Assembly (NCBI GenBank): GCA_949282945.1
Contig: CASDQQ010000021.1
Span: 1 to 33,131 of the forward strand
Direction of reading: 5' to 3'
DNA: 33,131 nt
Source of the DNA: an uncultured Eubacteriales bacterium
GTDB lineage: Bacteria > Bacillota > Clostridia > UBA1212 > CASDQQ01
How positions within the stretch are numbered: position 1 is the first letter of the stretch; the number at the start of each line of letters is the position of its first letter. The notes below the pieces were generated by a model. That model made no database searches. It saw only the letters and a list, made by a program, of their open reading frames with translations, and was not told where the DNA came from. A program made the position numbers and the translations under genes. This document shows, piece by piece, positions 1-7,643 of this stretch.

Positions 1-436
1 CAGAACACCACTGGTTATATTTCTTGGGCAAATCCCTGTAAGACTGTATTATATTTGCGTAATGTTCGCAAAAAAGCGTTTCTGACGTAGGTCTTACACA
101 AAGCCTTTCCGTAAGAGGTTCGCTTCCTCCGTGAGTTACCCACGCAACCTCTGGAGCAAATCCCTCCACATGATCCTTCTCTTTCTGTAAAAGGCTCTCT
201 GGAATGAACATAGGCATATATACGTTTTCATGTCCGGTTTCTTTAAATTTACCGTCAAGTATTTTCTGTATATTTTCCCATATAGCATAACCATAAGGCC
301 TTAACACCATACAGCCCCTCACGCTCGAATAGTCTACAAGCTCAGCCTGCTTAACAATGTCCGTATACCATTTTGCAAAATCAACGTCCATAGATGTTAT
401 CGCTTCCACAAGCTTCTTTTCGTTGCCCTTTGCCAT
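1..436 (-). CDS. proS: Proline--tRNA ligase, 5' part (cut by window edge)
   Basis: Class II aminoacyl-tRNA synthetase that charges tRNA-Pro in the cytoplasm. Only the first 145 codons are present. My translation of the minus strand begins [17 protein letters not shown] and includes the conserved [17 protein letters not shown] and [12 protein letters not shown] segments, which belong to the motif 2 region of the archaeal/eukaryote-like ProRS without the large editing insertion. That form is common in Clostridia. The ATG at 434-436 is preceded by a strong AGGAGG, so the start is secure. A near-consensus promoter lies upstream (478-506). The gene diverges from the PBP5-like gene. No T-box leader is apparent, because the divergent gap is only about 180 bases. 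Confidence 0.95.
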   Translation of the reverse strand, partial: MAKGNEKKLVEAITSMDVDFAKWYTDIVKQAELVDYSSVRGCMVLRPYGYAIWENIQKILDGKFKETGHENVYMPMFIPESLLQKEKDHVEGFAPEVAWVTHGGSEPLTERLCVRPTSETLFCEHYANIIQSYRDLPKKYNQWCS

Positions 437-477
437 TTTAATGATCCTCCTCGTATGACAGCAAAATAATTTATTAA

Positions 478-506
478 ATTATCTGTTTATTTATCCTCTT
501 TGTCAA
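478..506 (-). promoter_or_regulatory. Sigma-A promoter for proS
   Basis: On the minus strand, TTGACA (501-506) is separated by 17 bases from GATAAT (478-483), about 40 bases before the proS start codon. The -35 is a perfect match and the -10 has one deviation. Confidence 0.75.
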
Positions 507-561
507 GTCTGCTTTATTTATATATTTTATTGCTTAACTTCTTTTTTAATTTAGGAGCAAA

Positions 562-570
562 TGGTATAAT
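562..570 (+). promoter_or_regulatory. Extended -10 promoter for the PBP5-like gene
   Basis: TGGTATAAT is a perfect TATAAT (565-570) with the TGn extension, 46 bases before the TTG start at 617. The upstream region is T-rich and shows no good -35, which fits an extended -10 promoter. Confidence 0.55.
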
Positions 571-616
571 ACTAAATATTAAAAAGCGTTTTGCTTGTTT
601 AAAGGAGATTTTTTAA

Positions 617-1900
617 TTGAAAAGATCAAAAAGGATATTTTGTTTTATACTGGCAAAAATAATATTTTTTCAAATAATTTTATGTTTTAATCCGTTGGAG
701 GTATATGGTGATACGCCGACTCTGGAAATATCTTCAGAGTCGGCTCTTGCAATAGATTTAGACAGCGGACAGATCTTATATGAAAAGTATTCTGACCTTC
801 AGCTTGATTCCAAGCTTTTATCAGAACTTATGACGGTACTGCTTGCTATTGAGAAAAATCCCTCCGGTTCTTTCATTACCGCAAGTACTAACGCCGCGGA
901 ACTCTCTTCCTCCTCCGTAACTTTAAATTCTGGTGTAATTTATAAATCGGACGATCTTATCTCCGCGGCAATACTTACGCTTTCAGACGCGGCATGCACT
1001 GCGCTTTATGAGTCGGTATCCGCCGACAAAACAGCCTTTGTAGAACTTATGAACGATAAAGCGTCATCTCTTGGCATGTCAAACACACTTTTTTCGGACC
1101 CCTGCGGAAAAGGCTCCGATATAAGCTACACTACCGCGAGGGACATCGCTTCATTTATGGTACATGCTTTTAATGTAGAAGCCTTTAATGAAAACTTTCG
1201 TTCAAATATAAGATTTATAGATACTTCAATAAACAGCAAGGGTTTTATTAAAAATACAAATGATATTCTATGGAGATATGAGTATGCTGACGGAGGAGTT
1301 CTCAAAATTCCAGAATCCGGAAAAATTTCTTCTATAACCTATTCATCCAATGAAGGTATGAATCTCCTTGTAATATCACTTAACAGTTCGCCCGAAAGTG
1401 ATGTATATATCGGGGATATAACTAAGATATTCGAATACTGCTTTTCAACATATGAAAAGCAGACTCTTGTATATAAGGGCCAGAATATGCACAGTATAAC
1501 TGTTTCTGATGAAAATCTTTCACTTATTGCCGCAAATGACGTTACCTATATCGCTCCTAAGGGTTCTGACAATATAGCAAACGCCGAAATGCAGCTTATA
1601 AAGAATCTTTCAGCTCCTATAGAGCAAGGTTCTTATATGGGTATAATAAAATATACTCTCTTAGACGGAACAGTTATAAATGTTACTTTATTGGCGAAAA
1701 ACAGCATTTATTCATCAAACTCTACTCTAAATGACGCAATTTCCGTTCTCCTCGCCAATAAAGACATTGTCAATCTTATAATAATATTGCTTTTTATAGA
1801 GCTTTTATTGATAATATTTCATATAAAAAACAAAACAAATATTTATATAAAAAAGAAGAAATATAAGGATTCAAAGAAAAAAATAACCGGTCGGAATTAA
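617..1900 (+). CDS. D-alanyl-D-alanine carboxypeptidase-like (S11/PBP5 fold) membrane protein, catalytic motifs lost
   Basis: The protein has 427 residues with an N-terminal signal peptide or anchor (about 5-31), a peptidase S11 (DacF/PBP5-like) domain (about 38-280), a PBP5 C-terminal-like region and a second membrane segment near 384-402 followed by a Lys-rich tail. The fold markers are clear: SALAIDLDSGQILYEK, MTVLLAIE, AFVELMNDKASSLGM and TTARDIASFM. Where active enzymes have S-x-x-K before (I/L)MT, this one has L67-L-S-E70. The SGN motif position reads TLSDAA with one residue missing, and the KTG position reads LKIPESGK. The serine, both lysine roles and SxN therefore look absent, so it is probably a non-catalytic peptidoglycan-binding or regulatory protein. 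The start is TTG with AAAGGAG about 10 bases upstream. A bidirectional terminator overlaps its last codons. Confidence 0.8.
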   Translation: MKRSKRIFCFILAKIIFFQIILCFNPLEVYGDTPTLEISSESALAIDLDSGQILYEKYSDLQLDSKLLSELMTVLLAIEKNPSGSFITASTNAAELSSSSVTLNSGVIYKSDDLISAAILTLSDAACTALYESVSADKTAFVELMNDKASSLGMSNTLFSDPCGKGSDISYTTARDIASFMVHAFNVEAFNENFRSNIRFIDTSINSKGFIKNTNDILWRYEYADGGVLKIPESGKISSITYSSNEGMNLLVISLNSSPESDVYIGDITKIFEYCFSTYEKQTLVYKGQNMHSITVSDENLSLIAANDVTYIAPKGSDNIANAEMQLIKNLSAPIEQGSYMGIIKYTLLDGTVINVTLLAKNSIYSSNSTLNDAISVLLANKDIVNLIIILLFIELLLIIFHIKNKTNIYIKKKKYKDSKKKITGRN

Positions 1901-1920
1901 AATCCGGCCGGCTGTTTTTA
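1887..1920. terminator. Bidirectional intrinsic terminator between the PBP5-like gene and fba
   Basis: A 9-bp GC-rich stem (1887-1895 with 1903-1911, one G-U pair) has a 7-base loop. It is followed on the plus strand by TGTTTTTATTATT and on the minus strand by TTATTTTTTTC. It can end both converging transcripts, and its left arm lies inside the last codons of the plus-strand gene. Confidence 0.85.
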
Positions 1921-1968
1921 TTATTATAATTTTCTTATAAAACCTATCAGTAATCAGTATGATCTCGA

Positions 1969-2904
1969 TCAGGCCTTTCCGTCGCATCCAAGAACATTAA
2001 CAATCTTTCTCTTGACCATATCCTTTATAGCGGCTCTTGCCGGGCTGAGATACTGTCTTGGATCAAAGTGAGAAGGATTCTCGTCAAAATACTTTCTGAT
2101 CGTAGCTGTCATAGCAAGTCTTAAGTCAGAATCTATATTGATCTTGCAAACAGCCATCTTAGCTGCTTCTCTGAGCATATCCTCAGGAATGCCTATAGCG
2201 TCTGGCATTTTTCCGCCGTGAGCGTTTATCATTTCAACAAACTCAGGTATAACTGAAGAAGCTCCGTGGAGAACTATTGGGAATCCCGGAAGTCTCTTCT
2301 CAACTTCTTTCAGAATATCAAATCTAAGCTGAGGCTTCTGGCCCGGCTTGAATTTGTAAGCGCCGTGAGAAGTACCGATAGCAATAGCGAGAGAGTCTAC
2401 TCCTGTCTTTGCGACAAACTCTTCAACCTGAGCGGGGTTAGTATAAGAAGCGTCCTCAGCGGATACGTTTACAGCGTCCTCTATACCCGCAAGTCTTCCA
2501 AGCTCACCTTCAACAACAACTCCATGTGCGTGCGCATAATCAACTACCTGCTTTGTAAGAGCAATATTATCCTCAAAAGAATGATGAGACCCATCGATCA
2601 TTACAGAAGTGAATCCGCCGTCAATACATGATTTACAAAGTTCAAAAGTATCACCGTGATCAAGGTGGAGCGCGATAGGAAGATTAGTCTCGATGATCGC
2701 TGCCTCTACCAACTTAACAAGGTAAGTATGATTAGCGTACTTTCTTGCTCCGGAAGAAACCTGAAGAATAAGTGGAGCGTTAACCTCTTTTGCCCCCTCC
2801 GTAATACCCTGGATAATTTCCATGTTATTAACGTTGAAAGCACCTATAGCATATCCGCCTTCATATGCTTTTTTAAACATTTCAGTAGTAGTTACTAATG
2901 CCAT
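1969..2904 (-). CDS. fba: Class II fructose-1,6-bisphosphate aldolase
   Basis: Cleaves fructose-1,6-bisphosphate to DHAP and glyceraldehyde-3-phosphate, a cytosolic Zn-dependent step of glycolysis. The 311-residue length is usual for the class IIB family. Visible motifs are H80-L-D-H83-G, with the catalytic Asp82 and metal-binding His83, then SVMIDGSHHSFEDN, VEGELG (about 131-136), the SHGAYKF metal/phosphate loop, VLHGASS and the C-terminal NIDSDLRLA substrate loop. The ATG is preceded by AAGGAGA. It lies 64 bases downstream of the phosphofructokinase gene in the same direction, so two consecutive glycolytic steps are encoded together, and it ends at the bidirectional terminator. Confidence 0.96.
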   Translation of the reverse strand: MALVTTTEMFKKAYEGGYAIGAFNVNNMEIIQGITEGAKEVNAPLILQVSSGARKYANHTYLVKLVEAAIIETNLPIALHLDHGDTFELCKSCIDGGFTSVMIDGSHHSFEDNIALTKQVVDYAHAHGVVVEGELGRLAGIEDAVNVSAEDASYTNPAQVEEFVAKTGVDSLAIAIGTSHGAYKFKPGQKPQLRFDILKEVEKRLPGFPIVLHGASSVIPEFVEMINAHGGKMPDAIGIPEDMLREAAKMAVCKINIDSDLRLAMTATIRKYFDENPSHFDPRQYLSPARAAIKDMVKRKIVNVLGCDGKA

Positions 2905-2968
2905 AAAATAAACATCTCCTTTAAATTAAATTTTATTATCAACTTGTAATTTCTCAGTAAATAAAAAT

Positions 2969-4204
2969 TTATCTCTTCTCAACAAGCACCTTTTTCAGAT
3001 TCGCAAATCTGGGAAGACCGTCCACAAGCAAAGGTCTGGTCTCTCCCTGAATCAAAGGAAGCGCATAATCTATAAATTCCTGAGTAACAAAATTTCCTTC
3101 CTCGTTTATCCACTCCCTGGGTACCTTCTTTTCAGTATTTGCAACCGAATCTAGCGGAAGGAGTTTCATATTGCATTTATATTCACTTCCAGGCGCTCTT
3201 TCAAAGCCCACCATATAATCTGTAACTCCCTCCACAGCCTTCTGGACAGCGGTCCTTCCCGCTTCATAAGACTCGTTTACGTCAGTAAGAGATCCGCAGT
3301 GAGCCGCGCACCTTTGGAGAAGAGAAAATTCTATTCCTCTTACTTTACATCCAAGCTTTTCTTTAACAATATTTGCAAGAGTTATAGCAACTCCGCCAAG
3401 CTGAGCATGTCCAAAGGAATCGCGTACGCCGCTGTCTGCCACATAACGTCCGTCGGCAAGCTTAGCACCCTCAGAAACAGCTACTATCACTTTCTTTTTC
3501 TCTTTATAAACTCTCTCCACATCAGCTAAAAACTTGTCCATGTCAAACACAAGTTCAGGGAGATAAATTAAATCTGGACCATTGCCCTTAGCCGCAGCCA
3601 AAGCAGAAGCAGCAGTAAGCCATCCGGCGTTTCTTCCCATAACCTCAAGAACGGTTACCATTCCTGTATCATATACCCTGGCGTCATGATAAACCTCCAT
3701 AAAGGAAGTAGCAATATATTTCGCCGCGCTTCCGTATCCCGGGCAGTGATCAGTCCCGAAAAGATCGTTGTCTATTGTCTTAGGCACTCCCATTACACGG
3801 CATTCATATCCGGATTTCTGCATATATTTACTTATTTTATTGCATGTATCCATGGAATCATTTCCGCCGTTATAGAAAAAATATCTGATATCATACTTTT
3901 TGAAAACTTCCAAAAGTCTCTTGTAATCCGTTTCATCATCCTCGGCATTTTTCAGCTTATAGCGGCATGAACCTAACGCGGACGACGGCGTAGTCTTCAA
4001 TAACTCCAATTCAAAGGCATCCTCTTTGCCTATATCATAAAAAACTTCATCAAGTATACCCTTTATACCGTGAGCCGCTCCATAAACAGCCGTTATATTC
4101 TCCTGCTTCAAAGCTTCCTACAAAACACCGGCGGCGCTCGCGTTTATAACAGAAGTAGGACCTCCGGACTGTCCGAATATACATGCACCTTTTAATTCGC
4201 TCAT
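2969..4204 (-). CDS. pfp: PPi-dependent 6-phosphofructokinase, reading frame interrupted by in-frame TAG at codon 29
   Basis: Phosphorylates fructose-6-phosphate, probably with pyrophosphate. GGND (full-frame residues 113-116) places Asp, and PKTIDND (141-147) places Lys, where ATP-dependent enzymes have Gly; both mark PPi-dependent enzymes. MGRNAGWLTAA and SEGAKLADG are also present. The natural start is the ATG at 4202-4204: it has GGAGG 8 bases upstream, a promoter before that, and begins MSELKGACIFGQSGGPTS, the nucleotide-binding start of the family. Codon 29 is TAG (4118-4120). From there to the TAA at 2969 the frame is intact (411 codons in all). Restart at the TTG at 4109-4111, 380 residues, would lose the GQSGGPT loop. 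TAG is a normal stop elsewhere in the window. The cause may be a true nonsense mutation, an assembly or sequencing error, or readthrough. Confidence 0.85.
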
Positions 4205-4243
4205 TATTCTTTCCTCCGTTTTCATAAAAATTCACCAATGATC

Positions 4244-4272
4244 AATATACCATAAATTGTCATTTAATGCAA
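4244..4272 (-). promoter_or_regulatory. Sigma-A promoter for pfp (and probably fba)
   Basis: On the minus strand, TTGCAT (4267-4272) is 17 bases from TATATT (4244-4249), giving a leader of about 33 bases before the ATG at 4204. The promoter lies directly after the flavin reductase stop codon. Confidence 0.6.
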
Positions 4273-4863
4273 TTAATCTTTTTGCATCCTGCGTTTAAGA
4301 ACATCCGGAGCGGCTATAGAATATCCGAAGAATCCGAGCTTTTCTCCGAGAGAAAAATACTCTCCGTGTGAATAACATATAAGTCCCGCTTTCTCGAGAT
4401 CGTATTTTCCGTTTTTGCTTAAATATTTGTCATCCGCCGTTATTCCCACTATTTTCGCAATAAACATATCATGGCTTCCCAATTCCAATACCTTCTCTAC
4501 CCTGCATTCCAATCTTACCGGAGATTCCTCTATCCCCGGAGCAGATATATTCTGGCTTTCAAGCGGCGTAAGCTTCAGTTCCTTAAACTTATCAACATCT
4601 CTTCCCGACTTTACTCCACAATAATCGCAAGCTTTGGCAAGTTCTTTGGTCACAAGATTTATAACAAACTCGCCTGTTTCTTTTATCATACTGTAAGAAA
4701 GACGTTCTTTTCTTATAGATACGCTGACCATAGGAGGCTCCGAACATACCGTTCCTACCCAGGCAGCCGTAAAAATATTGTTTTTTTCAGCGTTTTCGCT
4801 GCTTATCATTACCACCGGCACCGGATTCAAAAGCGTCGAAGGATTAAAATCTATTTTTCCCAT
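4273..4863 (-). CDS. Flavin reductase-like (flavoredoxin family) FMN-binding protein
   Basis: A 196-residue protein of the flavin-reductase-like/flavoredoxin family, small FMN-binding split-barrel proteins that move electrons in anaerobes. It shows the family pattern NPSTLLNPVPVVMISS, then NIFTAAWVGTVCSEPPMVSVSIR, TGEFVINLV, CGVKSGRDVDKF and ESPVRLECRVEKVLELGSHDMFIAKIVG. I chose the ATG at 4861-4863 because AAAGGAGAT lies 8 bases upstream; an earlier ATG 33 bases up has no such site. It follows the CotH gene by 16 bases and is probably the last gene of that operon. The physiological electron partner cannot be read from the sequence. Confidence 0.85.
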   Translation of the reverse strand: MGKIDFNPSTLLNPVPVVMISSENAEKNNIFTAAWVGTVCSEPPMVSVSIRKERLSYSMIKETGEFVINLVTKELAKACDYCGVKSGRDVDKFKELKLTPLESQNISAPGIEESPVRLECRVEKVLELGSHDMFIAKIVGITADDKYLSKNGKYDLEKAGLICYSHGEYFSLGEKLGFFGYSIAAPDVLKRRMQKD

Positions 4864-4879
4864 AAAAACACGATCTCCT

Positions 4880-7033
4880 TTATAAATAATCATCAAGCCA
4901 ATCCGCTCTTCGTTTTACCCAATTTATCAAATGCTCTACATTTTGTTCATAACTTGTAAATCTTCCTATCTCCTCAGTATTGGGCCATGTCCTGTTTCCG
5001 AAAATATTCCACCGTTCATCGTTTGCCTCAGCGGATTTCTTTATTATGGACGCCTGGGAGGATATCAGAGATTCAATCTGAGAGTCGCTCAATATACCTT
5101 TTCTAAGTTCTTTCCAACGTTTGCTCACCTTTTCTCTGAATTGGCTGTTAGCCATAAGACTGCTGTACCAACTGCAATTGTCCTTTATAAAAAATCCTGT
5201 AGGCGAATCACAATATGTTCCGTTAAACTCATAATCGCAGTTTCCAAAAGCTATATCGAAATCCCATATGGTAATATGCATTTTACCGCCTTTGTCTTTG
5301 TAAAAATAAGTGCTCAGCCGAAGATTACCGTCGATGTTTTTAGCCAACTCATTTATTATATAGTAATCTACAAACGAATCTATATCTATGTATTTTGAAT
5401 AGCTGTCATAATCTCCTGCTCGTATATACTCATCTATAACTATAAAAAATGTTCTTATATAGCGGGCAAATCCCTCATTTTCATTGGCGTTATGCGAACT
5501 GGGCCATGTATTGCTGTCAAGAGGATCAAACTCCGGATCCACGCTCATAATATCCTTATCCGGGCTTTTTACATTCAGAGGATATACCGTATTTACCACA
5601 AAATCTCCCAGTCCCGCTCTGTCAAAAGTTTCGATTTCAACAAGAAACGACCCGGCAAGCAGCCTTTCTTCGCTGCTAAAAGACGTAACGTTTCCTATTC
5701 CCGTGTCTCCCGTCACCATTTCTGAAATATTTATTTTCTCTTTAGCCACTTCTATTTTTTCCACCAAAAGATATGTGCCAAGATAGTCAACACTTGATCC
5801 GCTGCACATATATACTTCTATAAAATTACAATCCGCAACATACGCGCTGTCCATTTTCTTGCCCAGAGTATATGCCAAAAAGTTTCTCAGCATTGTTTTA
5901 TCAGCATAGTTAGCAGATAATACCCAGTCTTTATTTTCCTTCATTCCTATCATCTCGGATGACTCTTCCAACTTTAAAGTATATGATTTTTTAGGCATGC
6001 CAAAAGAGGAAAATCCCCTGAATTTCATCTTGAGCTTGCCTTGCTGATCAATGGTGCCATACTTTTTTGAAGAGCCTTCCACTATAGCGTAACTTCCAGT
6101 ATGCCATGTTTCTTTATCGCGGCTGTTGGTGCTGGTTCTTAAAGTATTATAAGAAGAACTGCTGTCCAAATTTATAAGCAGCGTTGGAAGCCCGTTGTTT
6201 ACCGTTTCAGAAGGCATATAAACAAAACGCGTATTCTCAATGTAATCGGTCTTGATCTCATTTCCTTTTTTCATATCCACCGAAACTTTTATGCTTGGAT
6301 TTTCTGTATCCACGCTCATAACAGAATTTGGATATTTAGAATACTCAGAAGAATAAGACCACTTTGATGAACTTCTTGACACAAGGAACGAAGTCTTCTG
6401 ATCTTCATATATAACAATATTTTCATCATTATTACATTCTTTATAATATCCTTTAAACTTTATGCTGCTTGTTAAGCTTTTAGCTCCGCCGGAAACATTT
6501 ATATCCAGGGTAAAATCTTCGATTTTTCCCATACTGCTCTTCTTTTTTGTGATTTTACCGCTTCCATTTTCTATTTCGTAAGAACACAGCCATGTATTGA
6601 TTTCACTTACAGAGGATTCCTTATTTATACTTCCATCCTTATTATAGGCCGTTACACAAACTCCGTTTTCCGTCGACGAAAGTTTAAAATCATAGGCCTT
6701 CAGAGTTATCACACTCCCCTTTTCCGGGAAATTTACCCAATATCTCAAAGTCTGATTTTCAACTACCGGCGTGGGTGTTGGCGTAATCGTAGGCTTTATA
6801 GTGGGCGTTTCTGTGGGAGCGGCAGTATCCGTTAAAATATCCGTATTTGTCGAACCCTCCGTGTTTTGGGGTGTTGGGGAAGTATCGACGGTATTTCCCG
6901 GATCACGCGTGTCAGTTGCAGTACCAGTTACAGTACCTGTCTTACTGTTATCCGTACCTGAAGAACTCTCTGTCGTACATCCTGAAAAAAACATACATAT
7001 TAATAGCAGAATTGCAATCGTTCTTTTTGCCAT
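4880..7033 (-). CDS. CotH-kinase-domain lipoprotein
   Basis: A 717-residue secreted lipoprotein. The signal peptide ends in lipobox FSGC (Cys19). It is followed by a low-complexity Ser/Thr/Asp linker and a TPTETPT...TPTPTP stretch (about 20-85), then a beta-rich region, then a CotH domain in the C-terminal half. CotH signatures are GTYLLVEKIEV, the helical FVDYYIINELAKNIDG and the catalytic-type IWDFDIAFGN. CotH proteins have a kinase-like fold; those of Bacillus phosphorylate spore-coat proteins, while many clostridial CotH proteins are exported and of unknown target. The ATG at 7031-7033 is preferred over an in-frame GTG five codons earlier, since GAGGTG precedes it and it gives a clean signal peptide. 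It starts just after the HATPase stop codon. Confidence 0.88.
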   Translation of the reverse strand: MAKRTIAILLLICMFFSGCTTESSSGTDNSKTGTVTGTATDTRDPGNTVDTSPTPQNTEGSTNTDILTDTAAPTETPTIKPTITPTPTPVVENQTLRYWVNFPEKGSVITLKAYDFKLSSTENGVCVTAYNKDGSINKESSVSEINTWLCSYEIENGSGKITKKKSSMGKIEDFTLDINVSGGAKSLTSSIKFKGYYKECNNDENIVIYEDQKTSFLVSRSSSKWSYSSEYSKYPNSVMSVDTENPSIKVSVDMKKGNEIKTDYIENTRFVYMPSETVNNGLPTLLINLDSSSSYNTLRTSTNSRDKETWHTGSYAIVEGSSKKYGTIDQQGKLKMKFRGFSSFGMPKKSYTLKLEESSEMIGMKENKDWVLSANYADKTMLRNFLAYTLGKKMDSAYVADCNFIEVYMCSGSSVDYLGTYLLVEKIEVAKEKINISEMVTGDTGIGNVTSFSSEERLLAGSFLVEIETFDRAGLGDFVVNTVYPLNVKSPDKDIMSVDPEFDPLDSNTWPSSHNANENEGFARYIRTFFIVIDEYIRAGDYDSYSKYIDIDSFVDYYIINELAKNIDGNLRLSTYFYKDKGGKMHITIWDFDIAFGNCDYEFNGTYCDSPTGFFIKDNCSWYSSLMANSQFREKVSKRWKELRKGILSDSQIESLISSQASIIKKSAEANDERWNIFGNRTWPNTEEIGRFTSYEQNVEHLINWVKRRADWLDDYL

Positions 7034-7047
7034 AAATAAGCACCTCA

Positions 7048-7614
7048 CTAATTTATTTCAACCAATATTCCTTTAAAAGCCGCCTCTACGCCTTCGTTTA
7101 TATATTCTTTGACCCAGTTTATAACTTCAAACTCCGTAATGCTAACGCCGTCAAGCTGTCTTTCAATTTCCTTTGAATTAAACTTAAAATACTCATTTCC
7201 TCCTGACAGCGTAACCTCATATTCTAAATCAGGATGAGAAAGAATAGTCCCTGTTACCGTGTCCCCTATATCTCCTAAAGGTATTCTGTCAATATTTGAT
7301 ATACCGTACCCTGCTGTAATTTCCGTACCTACCCCTTCTTTAGATTTTATGGAAAAACAACCTCCGCATATCTCTCCCGAAAGCTTAAACATAGGAATGC
7401 CAAGACCGATAGATCTTGTGGTCCGCGTAGTGGTAAAAGGACTTATAACCTTTTGTATAAAATCTTCACTCATACCGCAGCCATTGTCTGAAATAGTTAC
7501 ATAAAGCATATCCTTAGATACATCCGCCGATATAGAAAGTCCTATTTTTGTGGCTCCGGCCCTTACGGAATTCTGCATTATATCCATTACATGTAATGAA
7601 ATATCTCTCATCAT
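7048..7614 (-). CDS. Stand-alone HATPase_c (anti-sigma/histidine-kinase-like) ATP-binding protein
   Basis: A 188-residue protein that is essentially one GHKL ATPase domain. The N box has Asn15 in DIMQNSVRAGA, the G1 box is DNGCGM (43-48), the F box is SPFTTT (58-63), and the G2 box is GLGIPM (70-75). There is no dimerisation/His domain, sensor or membrane segment. Similar short ATP-binding proteins occur in Clostridia near iron hydrogenase subunits or as serine-kinase-like regulators; no such partner is visible here. The last 100 residues (from about 90) are beta-rich and I do not recognise them. ATG ATG occurs at the start, and GGAGG upstream fits either. It sits 29 bases after addA and is followed by the CotH gene at 14 bases. 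It ends in TAG. Confidence 0.8.
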   Translation of the reverse strand: MMRDISLHVMDIMQNSVRAGATKIGLSISADVSKDMLYVTISDNGCGMSEDFIQKVISPFTTTRTTRSIGLGIPMFKLSGEICGGCFSIKSKEGVGTEITAGYGISNIDRIPLGDIGDTVTGTILSHPDLEYEVTLSGGNEYFKFNSKEIERQLDGVSITEFEVINWVKEYINEGVEAAFKGILVEIN

Positions 7615-7643
7615 TATATCATAACCTCCAAAAAATTAAACAG

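Noticed and set aside
437-616. T-box leader for proS
   Set aside because: The leader after the proS promoter is only about 35 bases, too short for a T-box, and no T-box sequence is visible.
4118-4120. TAG reassigned to an amino acid genome-wide
   Set aside because: TAG is the natural stop of the HATPase, addA, PIN/TRAM and nnr genes at family-typical lengths, so general reassignment does not fit.
4050-4238. 62-codon minus-strand frame over the pfp start
   Set aside because: It is out of frame with pfp, has no protein-like pattern, and the pfp frame itself carries the family start.
4471-4959. 162-codon plus-strand frame across flavin reductase/CotH
   Set aside because: It is antisense to two recognised families, and I see no start signal or protein-like pattern.
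6760-6800. Tandem repeat in the CotH gene
   Set aside because: It encodes the Thr/Pro linker of a lipoprotein; it is low-complexity coding sequence, not a separate element.
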